A stretch of 64,000 nucleotides of DNA from Ostreococcus lucimarinus CCE9901 (taxonomy: Eukaryota; Chlorophyta; Mamiellophyceae; Mamiellales; Bathycoccaceae), in assembly GCF_000092065.1 (NCBI RefSeq), contig NC_009357.1, forward strand, positions 248,001-312,000, written 5' to 3'. Below, piece by piece: positions 27,872 to 36,937 of this stretch. The notes under the pieces are model-generated. The model did not search any database, had not been told where the DNA came from, and saw only the letters and a program-made list of their open reading frames with translations. The translations under genes were made by a program, and so were the position numbers. Each line of letters starts with the position of its first letter. Positions within the stretch are counted from its first letter, which is position 1.

Positions 27872-29110
27872 TTAGTTCATGCGGCGGATGAGCGCGTTGA
27901 TCTTATCTTCGCGGTTACCAGCCATGCCACCTTCGATGAAGTGTTGCTTCTTCACAGTCATCCCGCCGTTCGGGGCGGAGAGCTTGAACGGCCACAAAAA
28001 GTTGGCGCACTCCTTGAAGTGCGGACCGACGGTGTAAATTTCGTGAATCAAGTCTTCGACGCAAATGATCCCCTTGTCGCCGAGGGCTTGCTCAACCACG
28101 GCGTTATCCGTGAGCGGAATGCGCTGCTTGTTCACCTTACCGTAACCACGCTTGTAGATGAGCTCTCTAACCGTCTTCAAGTTCGGGTAACCAAACATGA
28201 TGTACGGCTCCACCTTGCGAAGCTGGTTGAGCGTCGCCTTGTTCACCTTCATGAAAATCCCGTTGTGGATTTGACGCAAGCGAAGGAGCTGGAGAATCTT
28301 CTTCGTCTTCGGGTGAATGTCATTCAAACCGCGCAAGCGCATGACAAACATGAGCTTTTCCTCGGGTTCGACGTAGAAACCACCCTTGGCGCGCGCCTCG
28401 CGCTTGAGACGCACGAGGTCGGCTTCCTGCGCGCGCGAACAGACGCATCGTCGTCGTCGTTAGTCATCGCGTCCAATCGAGCGTTCGCGAGCGCAACGCG
28501 ACGCATCGTAATGTCGCCTCCGCCTATCAATCGCAAGCGCGCATCCAACACGCGTCGCGCTCATCCCAAGGCCGCCGCGCGACGCGCGCGACGTCCCGCG
28601 ACGTCCCGACGAACCCTAAAACAATCCCATCGCGCCCAGTCACATCGCTCGCTCACATCACGCACCTGGTCGCGGTACTCCTTGACATACTTCTCCGCGC
28701 GCTTGAAAATTTCCTCGCGCTTCTTCTCGCCCGCCTTCTTCGCTTCGGCCGCGGCCGCCGCCTTTTGCGACGCCCACTGCTCGTCGCGTTTGCGCTTCTT
28801 CAGCACGGATTCGGGAACGGTGGAAGGCTGCACGTCGCGCGCGCGAAAGCGTCCTCCGTCAGTCATCGTTCGTCGCAAACATATCCATCCACCGATCGCC
28901 CTCGATCTCCCTCCCTCTCGCGCCGCGACCGCGCCGACATCGCCCTCCCATCGACGCATCGACGCGCCGCGCGTTAGGGTCACGCATCGCGCGAATCGCG
29001 TGCACCGTCGCGCGCACCGCGCGCGCATCGCCGATCGACGACGCGCGCGCGCGGTGACGAGTGCGAATGCGCGCGTCACGCGCGGTCGCTTCGCGTTCGC
29101 CGCGCACCAT
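27872..29110 (-). CDS. RPL7: Ribosomal protein uL30 (RPL7), three exons
   Basis: Exon 3 (28426-27872) encodes the RPL7 body from [16 protein letters not shown] to the C-terminal INALIRRMN. Exon 2 (28827-28666) encodes [17 protein letters not shown] through [11 protein letters not shown]. Exon 1 is most simply the ATG alone (29110-29108), followed directly by a GTGCG donor. Intron 1 (29107-28828) has an ACTGACG branch at 28863-28857, and intron 2 (28665-28427) an ACTAACG branch at 28464-28458. The spliced product is 239 residues, normal for RPL7, a protein of the 60S subunit near 5S rRNA. An alternative start, the ATG at 28866 ([13 protein letters not shown]), reads through the branch site and is less likely. 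Confidence 0.9.
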
Positions 29111-29423
29111 GCTCGCGTTCGCGCGTCGAGGTTAGAGGCCGACGAGGTCGCGATCGACGCGCGACGCGCCCGTCCGCCGGCGCGTCGAGGGTCGTGTGTC
29201 GTCGAGTCTTGTCATGTCCGAATGTCCGAATCTCTGCGGACGGTCGATCTCACATCGGCGCGCGCATCGGATCGTACGGTATTCTCGACCGACGAAGATT
29301 CGCGATAAATCGTTTCGCACTGAATGCCCAGGCGATGCACGAACGACGACGCGCCCGCGGCGCGCGAATGCCGAGCGGATCCGAGGCGCCAGATCGACGC
29401 GCGCGCGACGATTCGCGCGAGCG
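29111..29423. promoter_or_regulatory. Divergent region between RPL7 and the EMSY-like gene
   Basis: This 313-bp region separates two start codons. It is GC-rich, with a few AT-containing stretches (for example CGATAAATCG near 29300) but no clear TATA box. No gene was recognised in it. Confidence 0.5.
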
Positions 29424-30233
29424 ATGTCGATCTCGAACAGCGTGCGAAAGCTGGAGACGGACGCGTACGGCGCGATCCTGAAAGCGATGGCGGTGACGGG
29501 GCTGACGTGGGAGCGCGAGGAGTTTTTAGGACGGCTCAGGGTGGAATTAAACGTCTCGAGCGAGGAGCACTTGAAGATGAGGGACCAGGTCGAAACGGAC
29601 GAACGCGTCGCTAAATTGCGACAAGGGCTGACGGATCATAAGGATACGCAGGAGGCGAAGCGACAGCGAACGGAGGCGGCGGCGATGGCGGCGGCGATGG
29701 CGCCGGCGGCGCCGCCGAGGGCGCACGCGGCGCCGAGGCGAAAGCCGCAGCACTCGGCGACGAGAGCGCCGAAGATCACGCCCGCGCAGTTGGAAGCGAT
29801 GGGGGTGAATGAGCTCATCTGTAAGAAGGTGAAGAGATTCTGGCCGAGCGAGGGGGGGTGGTTTGATTGCATCATCACGGATTATAACACCGAGACGAAG
29901 CAGCATTGCTTGACGTACGAAATCAATACCCCGAACGAGTCGTACGAATGGGCGGACATCTCGACGTTTTCCCCGCATGAGTTCAAGATTGAAGAGGGCA
30001 GGGTGGATATTCGTGAATTGCAGGCGTTCACGCAAGGACCAGGGGCGGCAGCGGCGCAAGCGCAGGCCAACACGTCGGTGGTGGGCGCTCCCGCGGACCA
30101 CATCGTTGCGGCGGCGACCAAGGCGCGTGATCCGGCCAAATTCGAGGCGGTGAAGACCTCTTTGACGGCCGAAGAGGAGGCGCTACGAAAGCAACTCGCA
30201 GAATTGGAAGACAGCGAAGATGAAGACGATTAA
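29424..30233 (+). CDS. EMSY-like ENT and Tudor/Agenet domain protein
   Basis: The product is 269 residues. Residues about 8-60 are an ENT domain: VRKLETDAYGAILKAMAVTG, then WEREEFLGRLRVELNVSSEEH. After an Ala/Pro-rich linker, residues about 128-185 are a Tudor/Agenet-like domain: VKRFWPSEGGWFDCIITDYN, then HCLTYEINTPNESYEWADI. This pairing is that of plant EMSY-LIKE proteins, chromatin readers that bind modified histone H3. The end is a short acidic coiled coil (EEEALRKQLAELEDSEDEDD). It diverges from RPL7 and converges with the GT2 gene. Confidence 0.85.
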   Translation: MSISNSVRKLETDAYGAILKAMAVTGLTWEREEFLGRLRVELNVSSEEHLKMRDQVETDERVAKLRQGLTDHKDTQEAKRQRTEAAAMAAAMAPAAPPRAHAAPRRKPQHSATRAPKITPAQLEAMGVNELICKKVKRFWPSEGGWFDCIITDYNTETKQHCLTYEINTPNESYEWADISTFSPHEFKIEEGRVDIRELQAFTQGPGAAAAQAQANTSVVGAPADHIVAAATKARDPAKFEAVKTSLTAEEEALRKQLAELEDSEDEDD

Positions 30234-30306
30234 CACTGATGTCGAAGGGAAATAATCTAGAAAAAAATTTACAGCCCCGATGATGTAACGATTTCGTCGT
30301 CTTTGT

Positions 30307-31119
30307 TTACGTTTTCTTGTACCATTCCGCGAGCTTTTCCATGGGCACGCCGATGTGATAACCTAATATAATTACTTGATTCATCAGAGTCACTTTACTG
30401 AATCCTCGCTCGTCCCATCGCCTGCCGCTCGTCGTCACGGGGGCGCTAAATAGCGCCGGCGCGCCGCGTCGCCGCAACTTTCGCGCCATGATGTAGTCCT
30501 CCATAAACGGTAGCTCATCGAACCCTCCGACGCTGTCAAACGTTTCTCGTCGCATAACCAAAGCCTGATCACCGTAAGGCATTCTAAACAGTCTACACCG
30601 CGCATTCGTCCCGAATTCGATTGCGCGCCGAGTGCACGTTCGAGCGAACCCTTCGTCCTCTCGCTCGCCGCCCATCTTAAATTCGAACGCCCCCCACTCG
30701 CGCGATCGTCCAGTCACGCGTTTCGCCAACGCGCGCGTTATTAACTCCCCGTACCCAGTCGGTAGCGTGCTATCGGCGTGCAGAAACACCAACACATCGC
30801 TCGCGTCTCGCGTCCCCGTCGCCGCCGCCGCCGCCGCCCCCGCGTTCATCTGTCTCCCTCGTCCTCGCTCGCTCCTCACCACGCTCGCCCCGTGCTTCCG
30901 CGCCACGCGCACGGTGGCATCGGTGCTTCCGCCGTCAACGACGATCACGCGCGCGCTCGCGTTCGCGCGCGCGCTCGCGATGGCTTCGCGCACGCGCGTC
31001 TCTTCGTTTAGCGCTGGGATCACCACGGTGAACGACGCCTTCGACGACGGCGCCCTCGACGACGACGCGCGACGCCCATCGCGCGCGTCGCCGTCGCGTC
31101 CCGCGCGATCGAACCGCAT
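30307..31119 (-). CDS. GT2 glycosyltransferase, rSAM/selenodomain-associated type 2
   Basis: From the ATG at 31119 (MRFDRAGRDGDARDG) the product is 270 residues. The GT-A fold begins at FTVVIPALNEETRVREAI, continues with VIVVDGGSTDATV and RGRGRQMNAGA, and has the DxD-like FLHADSTLP. The segment RLFRMPYGDQALVMRRETF and a final hydrophobic helix near NQVIILGYHIGVP fit the TIGR04283 group. In bacteria these transferases often lie beside ArsS-type radical SAM genes. The donor and acceptor are unknown, and a role in arsenosugar glycosylation is an inference. The start codon is 83 bp from that of the divergent LamG-like gene. Confidence 0.8.
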   Translation of the reverse strand: MRFDRAGRDGDARDGRRASSSRAPSSKASFTVVIPALNEETRVREAIASARANASARVIVVDGGSTDATVRVARKHGASVVRSERGRGRQMNAGAAAAAATGTRDASDVLVFLHADSTLPTGYGELITRALAKRVTGRSREWGAFEFKMGGEREDEGFARTCTRRAIEFGTNARCRLFRMPYGDQALVMRRETFDSVGGFDELPFMEDYIMARKLRRRGAPALFSAPVTTSGRRWDERGFSKVTLMNQVIILGYHIGVPMEKLAEWYKKT

Positions 31120-31202
31120 CGCGCGCCGCGTCGACCGCACCGCGCGCGCGGTCAACGAGTGACGATTTGTATTCGTTTCGACTTCAGAACGACGCGCGAC
31201 GC

Positions 31203-33173
31203 ATGCGACGCGCGGTCGTCAACGTCGCCCTCGGCGCGCTGACGATCGTCGATGTTGTTTCGCGCGCGAGCGCGAGCGCGGTGACGATGCGCGCGCGCGC
31301 GATGCGGGCGTACGTCGCCGATGCGATGACGTGCGGCGTCGAAGGACGGTTGCGCGACGAAGCGTCGTCGAGCGATCGGGACGGCGGTGGCGCGCGCGTC
31401 GTCGCGGCGATCGGTGACGGCGGTGATGGATGCGCTGTCGATGCGCGAGGACTGGCGCTGGGCGAGGCCGCGGGACGGGTTGAAGCGATGGAACGCTCGA
31501 GCGCGGCGGACGCCGAGGCGCTGGCGCGCGCGATGATAAACGCGACGACGACAGAGTTGTGGTTGAGGAACGATTTTCGAGCGGTCGAGGAGCTGCTAAT
31601 CCCGATATTCAGCGTTCGCGACGACGACGATGGCTGGCGATGGATGACGCTGTGGGTCAACGCGAATGGAGACGCGCGAATGGGCGGCGACGATTTCTTT
31701 ACGCCGAAGTCGTTCTCTCTCGAGGCGGATGAGGAGAATCAGACGCACGTCGTCGTAATCGTCGACGATGCCGCGGTGAAAACATATGTAAACGCCGCGT
31801 TAAAGTTACAAATGCCTCGGGGGGATGTATGGAGGCTGTCGCGTCCATATGCGCGAGCGCGCATCGTCCTCGGAGGAAGGGCGACCAACGCCGATATTGC
31901 GTGGTCGGGCACGATATACGCTGTCGCGCTCTACCCGTTTGCGCTCACCGCGAGTGACATCGAAAACATTTATGCAGCCGGTTTACCTCACGCTACGCTC
32001 GAGACGTCGGGCGAAATTATCGATATTGACGTGAATCGAGGCGAGGCTATTTCAGCTACGTTTGACGTCGAGACACAAATTGAATTCGATAGCGATCGCC
32101 TCGACGCGCTGTGTGATGAGAATGAGAGTTCTTGCGATTTGTACGTTGATTCTGAATTGATCATCCTAGAGTGGCCACTTTACGGGACGGTTTACTCGTG
32201 TGGATATCCGCGATCTCAGGGCAATGTACGGCGCCTGCCCGCGGACGAGCTGTGCTACCTTGCGACGAATGCTCCGAGCGGTGTAGACGAACATTCGATG
32301 GTGTACCGCGATGCATTTAGATTTGAAATCGCCGGTATCTCTCAGTCACCACGGTTCAAGATTGCGGTTGACGTCCACAAGGGCGTGCTTGCGTGTGACG
32401 TCAACATCCATATGGACGAAGGAGGCGTCGCTGTCACGACGCTTCAGATCATGAACACTGGACACGAATCCGAAGACACGGGCTTCATAGTGAACACATT
32501 TATGGAGCATGGGGTATTTTTTTTTGAGAATGGAACGACCGTACCGATTTATGAGCGCATCGTAGGACACGCGTGCGGGGCTCAGCCCGCATGCAAATAT
32601 TATTCAGTCGATCAGCAAATGCGTCGATGGTGCTTAAACGTCGTTATCGTGCCGTTGCCGGAGTATTTCAATGCGCAAGATACGTTCTTGGGTCCAGAAT
32701 ATCCACCTTGGGAGATGAAGCCGACGAAGATCTCATATTCGGGCTTTGTCGGCGAACACCTATCAAAGCCGGCAACGTTGAACATCACCGTGAGTGCCGT
32801 ATCGAACGAACCGCGGCTTCGAGTGAACCGCAGTGTTTTTACAGCAAAATACCTCGATCGGGTGAGTATCGGAACTTTTCGAATAGACGCGGGTGATTAC
32901 GACTCAAGAGCGTCGCGCGTCGCTATTCGCTCCGCAAAAGCAAATTTGTTATCAGTCTCCAACCTGAGCGCCGTGGCGCTTTGTGAGAATCCGTTCGTCG
33001 CAGGTGATGGAACCGGCAATGATGAGATTGTCTTTGATGCCGTACCGAGCGTCATCGCCTCCGTGCTGAACAGTTTGGTTTACGTTCACATCAAACGCGG
33101 CGCCACACAAGACGAGGTGCGAATAGAAGTCGGCGCAAAAAAGATCGTCTTGATAGCGCTGCTGGGCGCGTAG
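31203..33173 (+). CDS. Predicted secreted protein with a LamG-like domain
   Basis: From the ATG at 31203 the product is 656 residues, beginning with a signal peptide (MRRAVVNVALGALTIVDVVS). Residues about 95-265 resemble a concanavalin/LamG fold: MTLWVNANGDARMGG, VVVIVDDAAVKTYVNAAL and AVALYPFALTASDIENIY, the last phrase being typical of LamG ends. The rest, with many Cys (SCDLYVDSEL; HACGAQPACKYYSVD), is beta-rich and unrecognised. The C-terminus ends in a short hydrophobic stretch IVLIALLGA, too short for a sure membrane anchor. Codon use in the second half is more AT-rich than in neighbouring genes. It is likely a cell-surface or vesicular protein. Confidence 0.72.
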   Translation: MRRAVVNVALGALTIVDVVSRASASAVTMRARAMRAYVADAMTCGVEGRLRDEASSSDRDGGGARVVAAIGDGGDGCAVDARGLALGEAAGRVEAMERSSAADAEALARAMINATTTELWLRNDFRAVEELLIPIFSVRDDDDGWRWMTLWVNANGDARMGGDDFFTPKSFSLEADEENQTHVVVIVDDAAVKTYVNAALKLQMPRGDVWRLSRPYARARIVLGGRATNADIAWSGTIYAVALYPFALTASDIENIYAAGLPHATLETSGEIIDIDVNRGEAISATFDVETQIEFDSDRLDALCDENESSCDLYVDSELIILEWPLYGTVYSCGYPRSQGNVRRLPADELCYLATNAPSGVDEHSMVYRDAFRFEIAGISQSPRFKIAVDVHKGVLACDVNIHMDEGGVAVTTLQIMNTGHESEDTGFIVNTFMEHGVFFFENGTTVPIYERIVGHACGAQPACKYYSVDQQMRRWCLNVVIVPLPEYFNAQDTFLGPEYPPWEMKPTKISYSGFVGEHLSKPATLNITVSAVSNEPRLRVNRSVFTAKYLDRVSIGTFRIDAGDYDSRASRVAIRSAKANLLSVSNLSAVALCENPFVAGDGTGNDEIVFDAVPSVIASVLNSLVYVHIKRGATQDEVRIEVGAKKIVLIALLGA

Positions 33174-33313
33174 AGCTGTGCAATGCGTACAATGAATTTT
33201 TGCAGCTGATTATCGTCGAATTTACCCGCACTAGCTCGATCAACTGCGCGCCGCGCCTCACTTCTCCGCGGTGACTACCTCGCAGTGGTCACAATCGCAC
33301 TCGTGCGGACGCC

Positions 33314-33685
33314 ATGCCCGGTAAACCGCCGCGAAACGAGCGCTCGCTGGTGTGTTTCATCCAAGCTCTAGTCGGGACCACGGTCGTGATCGAATGCCGC
33401 GATGACGTCGCGCTCAGGGGTCACCTCGAGCAGTGCGATGAGGGCATGCACTGCACGCTCACGAATGCAATCCGCGTCACGCCCGAGGGGCACAAGACTA
33501 AGCTCGAGCGCGTGTTCGTGCGCGCGCGCATGATACGTTACGTACACTTCGCGCCGACGATCGATCCGTTAGAGCTGATCGAACAGAAGAGGCTCGAGTG
33601 GTTCAATGCGTCGAGGCACTACGCGGGCAAGGCGGCGTTTGGTCCCAAGAACGCGCCCAAGGTACGGGATGCGGAGGCTAGGTAG
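33314..33685 (+). CDS. Sm-like protein, LSM10-type (U7 snRNP)
   Basis: The product is 123 residues. It is an Sm fold with Sm1 in LVCFIQALVGTTVVIECRDD, then VALRGHLEQCDEGMHCTLTNA, and Sm2 around VFVRARMIRYVHFAP. The form RxxIRYVH at Sm2 and the LVxxIQAL start are closest to LSM10, which replaces SmD1 in the U7 snRNP that processes histone pre-mRNA. Other Sm-like proteins cannot be excluded. The tail is basic. TGTAA occurs at 33726, between it and the convergent ABC-F gene. Confidence 0.75.
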   Translation: MPGKPPRNERSLVCFIQALVGTTVVIECRDDVALRGHLEQCDEGMHCTLTNAIRVTPEGHKTKLERVFVRARMIRYVHFAPTIDPLELIEQKRLEWFNASRHYAGKAAFGPKNAPKVRDAEAR

Positions 33686-33754
33686 AAAAGCGTACAGTAG
33701 ATAAATAGAATGAATAGCATGCTTTGTGTAATATTACAGTGTATCATCAAATCA

Positions 33755-35926
33755 TCAAATTTGTTCCGCGTTCATCTCTTCGGCTTCAGCCAAGACACCT
33801 TCCAAACGTTCCCACTCTGCGTAATAAAGCTCTTGCTTGGCCACCTTGGCGTCTTTTTTCTTTTGGATTTCCAAAGCTTTGGAGACGTCTGCACCAGCAT
33901 TGAAGAGCTCGGAATCAAAGGTAGTGATCTCCTTGTCCAAGACTTCGAGCGCTTTCTCAATCTTCGCTATGAGGCCAGGCGCATTGTGCGCTTCACGCAA
34001 TAGCTCGCGCTTGCGCTTCTCTTCCTCTTTCGCGGCTTCTTTATCCTCTTCGCTCGCAAATTCGATAGTCTTAACTTTTTTGCCGATCTTTTTGTCCTCG
34101 GCGTCTTGTTCCTGCTTCTTCACATAGTCGCGCAGTTCGGAGTAGGATCCAGACCAGTCAGAAATCCCACCTTCGCCATCAAAGACGAAGATGTGATCTG
34201 CCAAGTTGTTCACGAATTGTCTATCGTGACTCACTATGAGGACACAGCCATCAAAATTCGAGAGCATATCCTCGAGTGCTTCGATAGTGTCCAAGTCTAA
34301 ATCATTCGTCGGCTCATCGAGGATCAGAAAGTTTGGACAGAGGGCCAAGACAGTGAGCATCTGAAGCCTTCTCTGCTCACCACCGCTCAAAGCTCCGATT
34401 TGTACTGCTTGTTTACCATCTGTGAAGTTGAATCGCTCGAGCAAGGTGTAAACACTCAATCTTTGTCCGGCAAAACCACCAATCAGGTCCTTTGCCTCAC
34501 CCTCAATTTCCTTCACGTAGTCGACAACGCGTTGCGTCGGGTCACGAAAGTTCACGACTTGGCTGTAATAGCCGAAAGACACCGTCTCGCCGACTGAAAC
34601 CCAACCCGCATCGAGGGGGACTTGCCCTAAGATGGTTTTGATGAGCGTCGTCTTGCCAGCACCGTTGGGCCCGACGAGGCCGATTTTCTCACCCTTATTG
34701 AATGCATAGCTGAAACCATTCAATATCGTCTTATTGCCGAATGAAAGACGCGCCTCGTCGAATTCCACGATAACATCGCCCATTCTAGAAGATGACACCT
34801 CTCCAAGCTCGATTGTTTTCGTTTTCGTGCCTTTGTAGTTGACTTTGTTTGTCAAGTCAGAGAAGCGTTCAATACGAGCCTTCTCTTTGGTCGATCGAGC
34901 CTTCGGTTGTCGACGCATCCATTCTTGTTCTCTTCTGAAAGTGTTCTTCGCCGCTTGTAACTGTTGCGCTTCCGTCGACCAACGCTCTGCACGCTGCTCG
35001 AGAAACGTCGCGTAGCCGCCGCGGTGTCTGTATGACCCTCCCCTTCCGTCGAGCTCGATAATGTCTGGACAAACGTTATCGATGAACATTCTGTCGTGAC
35101 TCACCAACAGTACCGTGAGTTTGGGATCTTGAAGTTGACCTTCCAACCATTCCACGCCCTCGACGGATAAATGATTCGTAGGCTCGTCTAAAATTAACAG
35201 ATCCGGCGTCTCCACGAGCGCCGCCGCCAACGCCACGCGCTTTCGCTGCCCTCCCGAAAGTTCGCCCATTTTATTCTCGATGAACGAATCGCACCCGAGC
35301 TTTTTCAACGCAACTTGCGTCTTTTCTTCTAAATCCCAAGCCCCCAGCGCGTCCATATCCGCGATCGCGGCCGACATCAACCCTTCGTCGAGCGTTCCTC
35401 GAGCGGCAGCCGCCATCACCGCGTCGTATTTTCTCAACGCTCGCATCACCGGCGTATCGCTCGCGTACACCGCATCAATCACCGTGAGTTCGGCATCAAA
35501 GTCCGGTTCTTGATCGACAAAGCACACTCGCAGCCCTTTCCTGCGCCACACCTCCCCATCCTCCAGCCCGACTTTTCGGCCTCCCAAAACCTGCAGCAAG
35601 GTTGACTTCCCACTCCCGTTCGGTCCGACGATCGCCACCTTTTGCCCTTCGCTCAGTCCGACGTCGACGTTTAAGAATTGATACCGCTCACCATCGTACG
35701 TTTGTCGGAGATTTTGCGCCGAGAGCACGCTCTCGCGATCGCGCGCGTCGTACGTTTGCTGTCGGCCATCCTTGTAGACGTCGCCGCCGCGTTTGCCCGC
35801 GCCCACGCGCGCGAGTCTTCGCCTCGCGGGCGTTTCGCTCGCGCGCGCGCGACGTGCGCTCGGTGTTTGAGCGTCGCCAGCGCGACTCGCGCGGTGCGGC
35901 GAAGCGAAGCGCGCGGGCGACGCCAT
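33755..35926 (-). CDS. ABC-F family ATPase, probably plastid (Uup/EttA-like)
   Basis: From the ATG at 35926 (MASPARFASPHRASRAG) the product is 723 residues, with a Ser/Arg/Ala-rich transit-like start. Two ABC domains are complete: Walker A GPNGSGKST near 105 and GPNGAGKT near 420; signatures LSGGQRKR near 224 and LSGGEQRR near 512; Walker B LLILDEPTNHLS and FLILDEPTNDLD. The linker KARSTKEKARIERF is the typical P-site tRNA interaction motif region. The C-terminal coiled coil resembles Uup. No membrane domain exists, as expected for translation-associated ABC-F ATPases acting on ribosomes. The divergent SOUL gene starts 66 bp away. Confidence 0.93.
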   Translation of the reverse strand: MASPARFASPHRASRAGDAQTPSARRARASETPARRRLARVGAGKRGGDVYKDGRQQTYDARDRESVLSAQNLRQTYDGERYQFLNVDVGLSEGQKVAIVGPNGSGKSTLLQVLGGRKVGLEDGEVWRRKGLRVCFVDQEPDFDAELTVIDAVYASDTPVMRALRKYDAVMAAAARGTLDEGLMSAAIADMDALGAWDLEEKTQVALKKLGCDSFIENKMGELSGGQRKRVALAAALVETPDLLILDEPTNHLSVEGVEWLEGQLQDPKLTVLLVSHDRMFIDNVCPDIIELDGRGGSYRHRGGYATFLEQRAERWSTEAQQLQAAKNTFRREQEWMRRQPKARSTKEKARIERFSDLTNKVNYKGTKTKTIELGEVSSSRMGDVIVEFDEARLSFGNKTILNGFSYAFNKGEKIGLVGPNGAGKTTLIKTILGQVPLDAGWVSVGETVSFGYYSQVVNFRDPTQRVVDYVKEIEGEAKDLIGGFAGQRLSVYTLLERFNFTDGKQAVQIGALSGGEQRRLQMLTVLALCPNFLILDEPTNDLDLDTIEALEDMLSNFDGCVLIVSHDRQFVNNLADHIFVFDGEGGISDWSGSYSELRDYVKKQEQDAEDKKIGKKVKTIEFASEEDKEAAKEEEKRKRELLREAHNAPGLIAKIEKALEVLDKEITTFDSELFNAGADVSKALEIQKKKDAKVAKQELYYAEWERLEGVLAEAEEMNAEQI

Positions 35927-35992
35927 CGCGACGCGCGCGATGATGCCGACACATCGCGACGCGCGTCGCGACCGAGCGAAGAACCGACGCAG

Positions 35993-36682
35993 ATGCGCGC
36001 GAACTCGCGCGCGCGCGCGACGGCGACGATGCTGGTGCACGCTCGGTGCGCGCGCGCGTCGCGCTCGGCGCGCGCGCGGAGAAGGGCGTGCGCGCGAGCG
36101 AGGCGACGCGTCGGTGCGAGCGGTGACGATGACGAAGGACGCGGTGTTGGACGACGCGAGGACGACGCGAAGAGGGGGGAGTACGACGTGCCGTACGATG
36201 TGGTGAACGCAAAAAGCGATGATCCGTACGAGCTGAGGGTGTACGGGGCGTATTACGTCGCGGCGACCACGTACGAGAATCGCGAGCGAGGGCTGACTAC
36301 GCTGCTAGAGTACTTGGAGGGCGGGAACGTCGAGGGAGCGATGTATCCACCGACGCAGCCTTTGACGACGAGATACTTTGAGGGTGGAAAAACAATGGAA
36401 CTCGCGTTGCTCGGTCGACGAGCCAAGGAAAGTATCGCGGCGCCGTATGAAGATAGCGACGTGAAAGTGGTGGCGGGCGGCGGCGAGTTGTTGGCCGCGA
36501 TGACTTTTGAAGGCAACGCAACGCCCGATGTGGCCGAGTTTTATCGATCTAAACTCGTTTCTGCGTTACAGGCGAATGGTTTGAAGTGTGTGGACGATCA
36601 AGCGTTCCGAATAAACACGTTCGGGCCGTTATATAGTTTGAAGACGCGGCGCAACGAGCTTTTGATGCAAGTGGCAATGTGA
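35993..36682 (+). CDS. SOUL heme-binding family protein, predicted plastid
   Basis: From the ATG at 35993 the product is 229 residues; the ATG at 36029 (MLVHARCARASRSARARRR) is an equally good start. The first 50 residues look like a transit peptide. The SOUL domain follows: YDVVNAKSDDPYELRVYGAY, YLEGGNVEGAMYPPTQPLTTR, ELLAAMTFEGNATPDVAEFYR and FGPLYSLKTRRNELLMQV. SOUL proteins bind heme or tetrapyrroles and in plants are plastid or cytosolic carriers. No clear axial ligand can be named from the sequence. It shares a very short divergent promoter with the ABC-F gene. Confidence 0.88.
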   Translation: MRANSRARATATMLVHARCARASRSARARRRACARARRRVGASGDDDEGRGVGRREDDAKRGEYDVPYDVVNAKSDDPYELRVYGAYYVAATTYENRERGLTTLLEYLEGGNVEGAMYPPTQPLTTRYFEGGKTMELALLGRRAKESIAAPYEDSDVKVVAGGGELLAAMTFEGNATPDVAEFYRSKLVSALQANGLKCVDDQAFRINTFGPLYSLKTRRNELLMQVAM

Positions 36683-36937
36683 TTCGCGCGCTTCGGGACG
36701 GCGCAAGCGGGCTCTTAGATGTACAGTTTGCGTTTCGTTCTACAATTCTCTAGAAAGCTATAGTAATATACTCTGTTAACGATCGGTATCGCCAACCTGC
36801 TCGGATGACGTGTTGTAAAAGAGAAAACCATCACGCGGTGCAAATTCGAAATTTTTCGAAAATGTCGCCAGCCCCACCGCGCGTAGCTCTCAGAGTCAAC
36901 GGTAACTCTCAATGTGAGTAAAACCAGTAAAATTATG

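Noticed and set aside
27764-29308. A 514-codon plus-strand open frame
   Set aside because: It lies antisense over the RPL7 exons and introns. The RPL7 reading is certain by homology.
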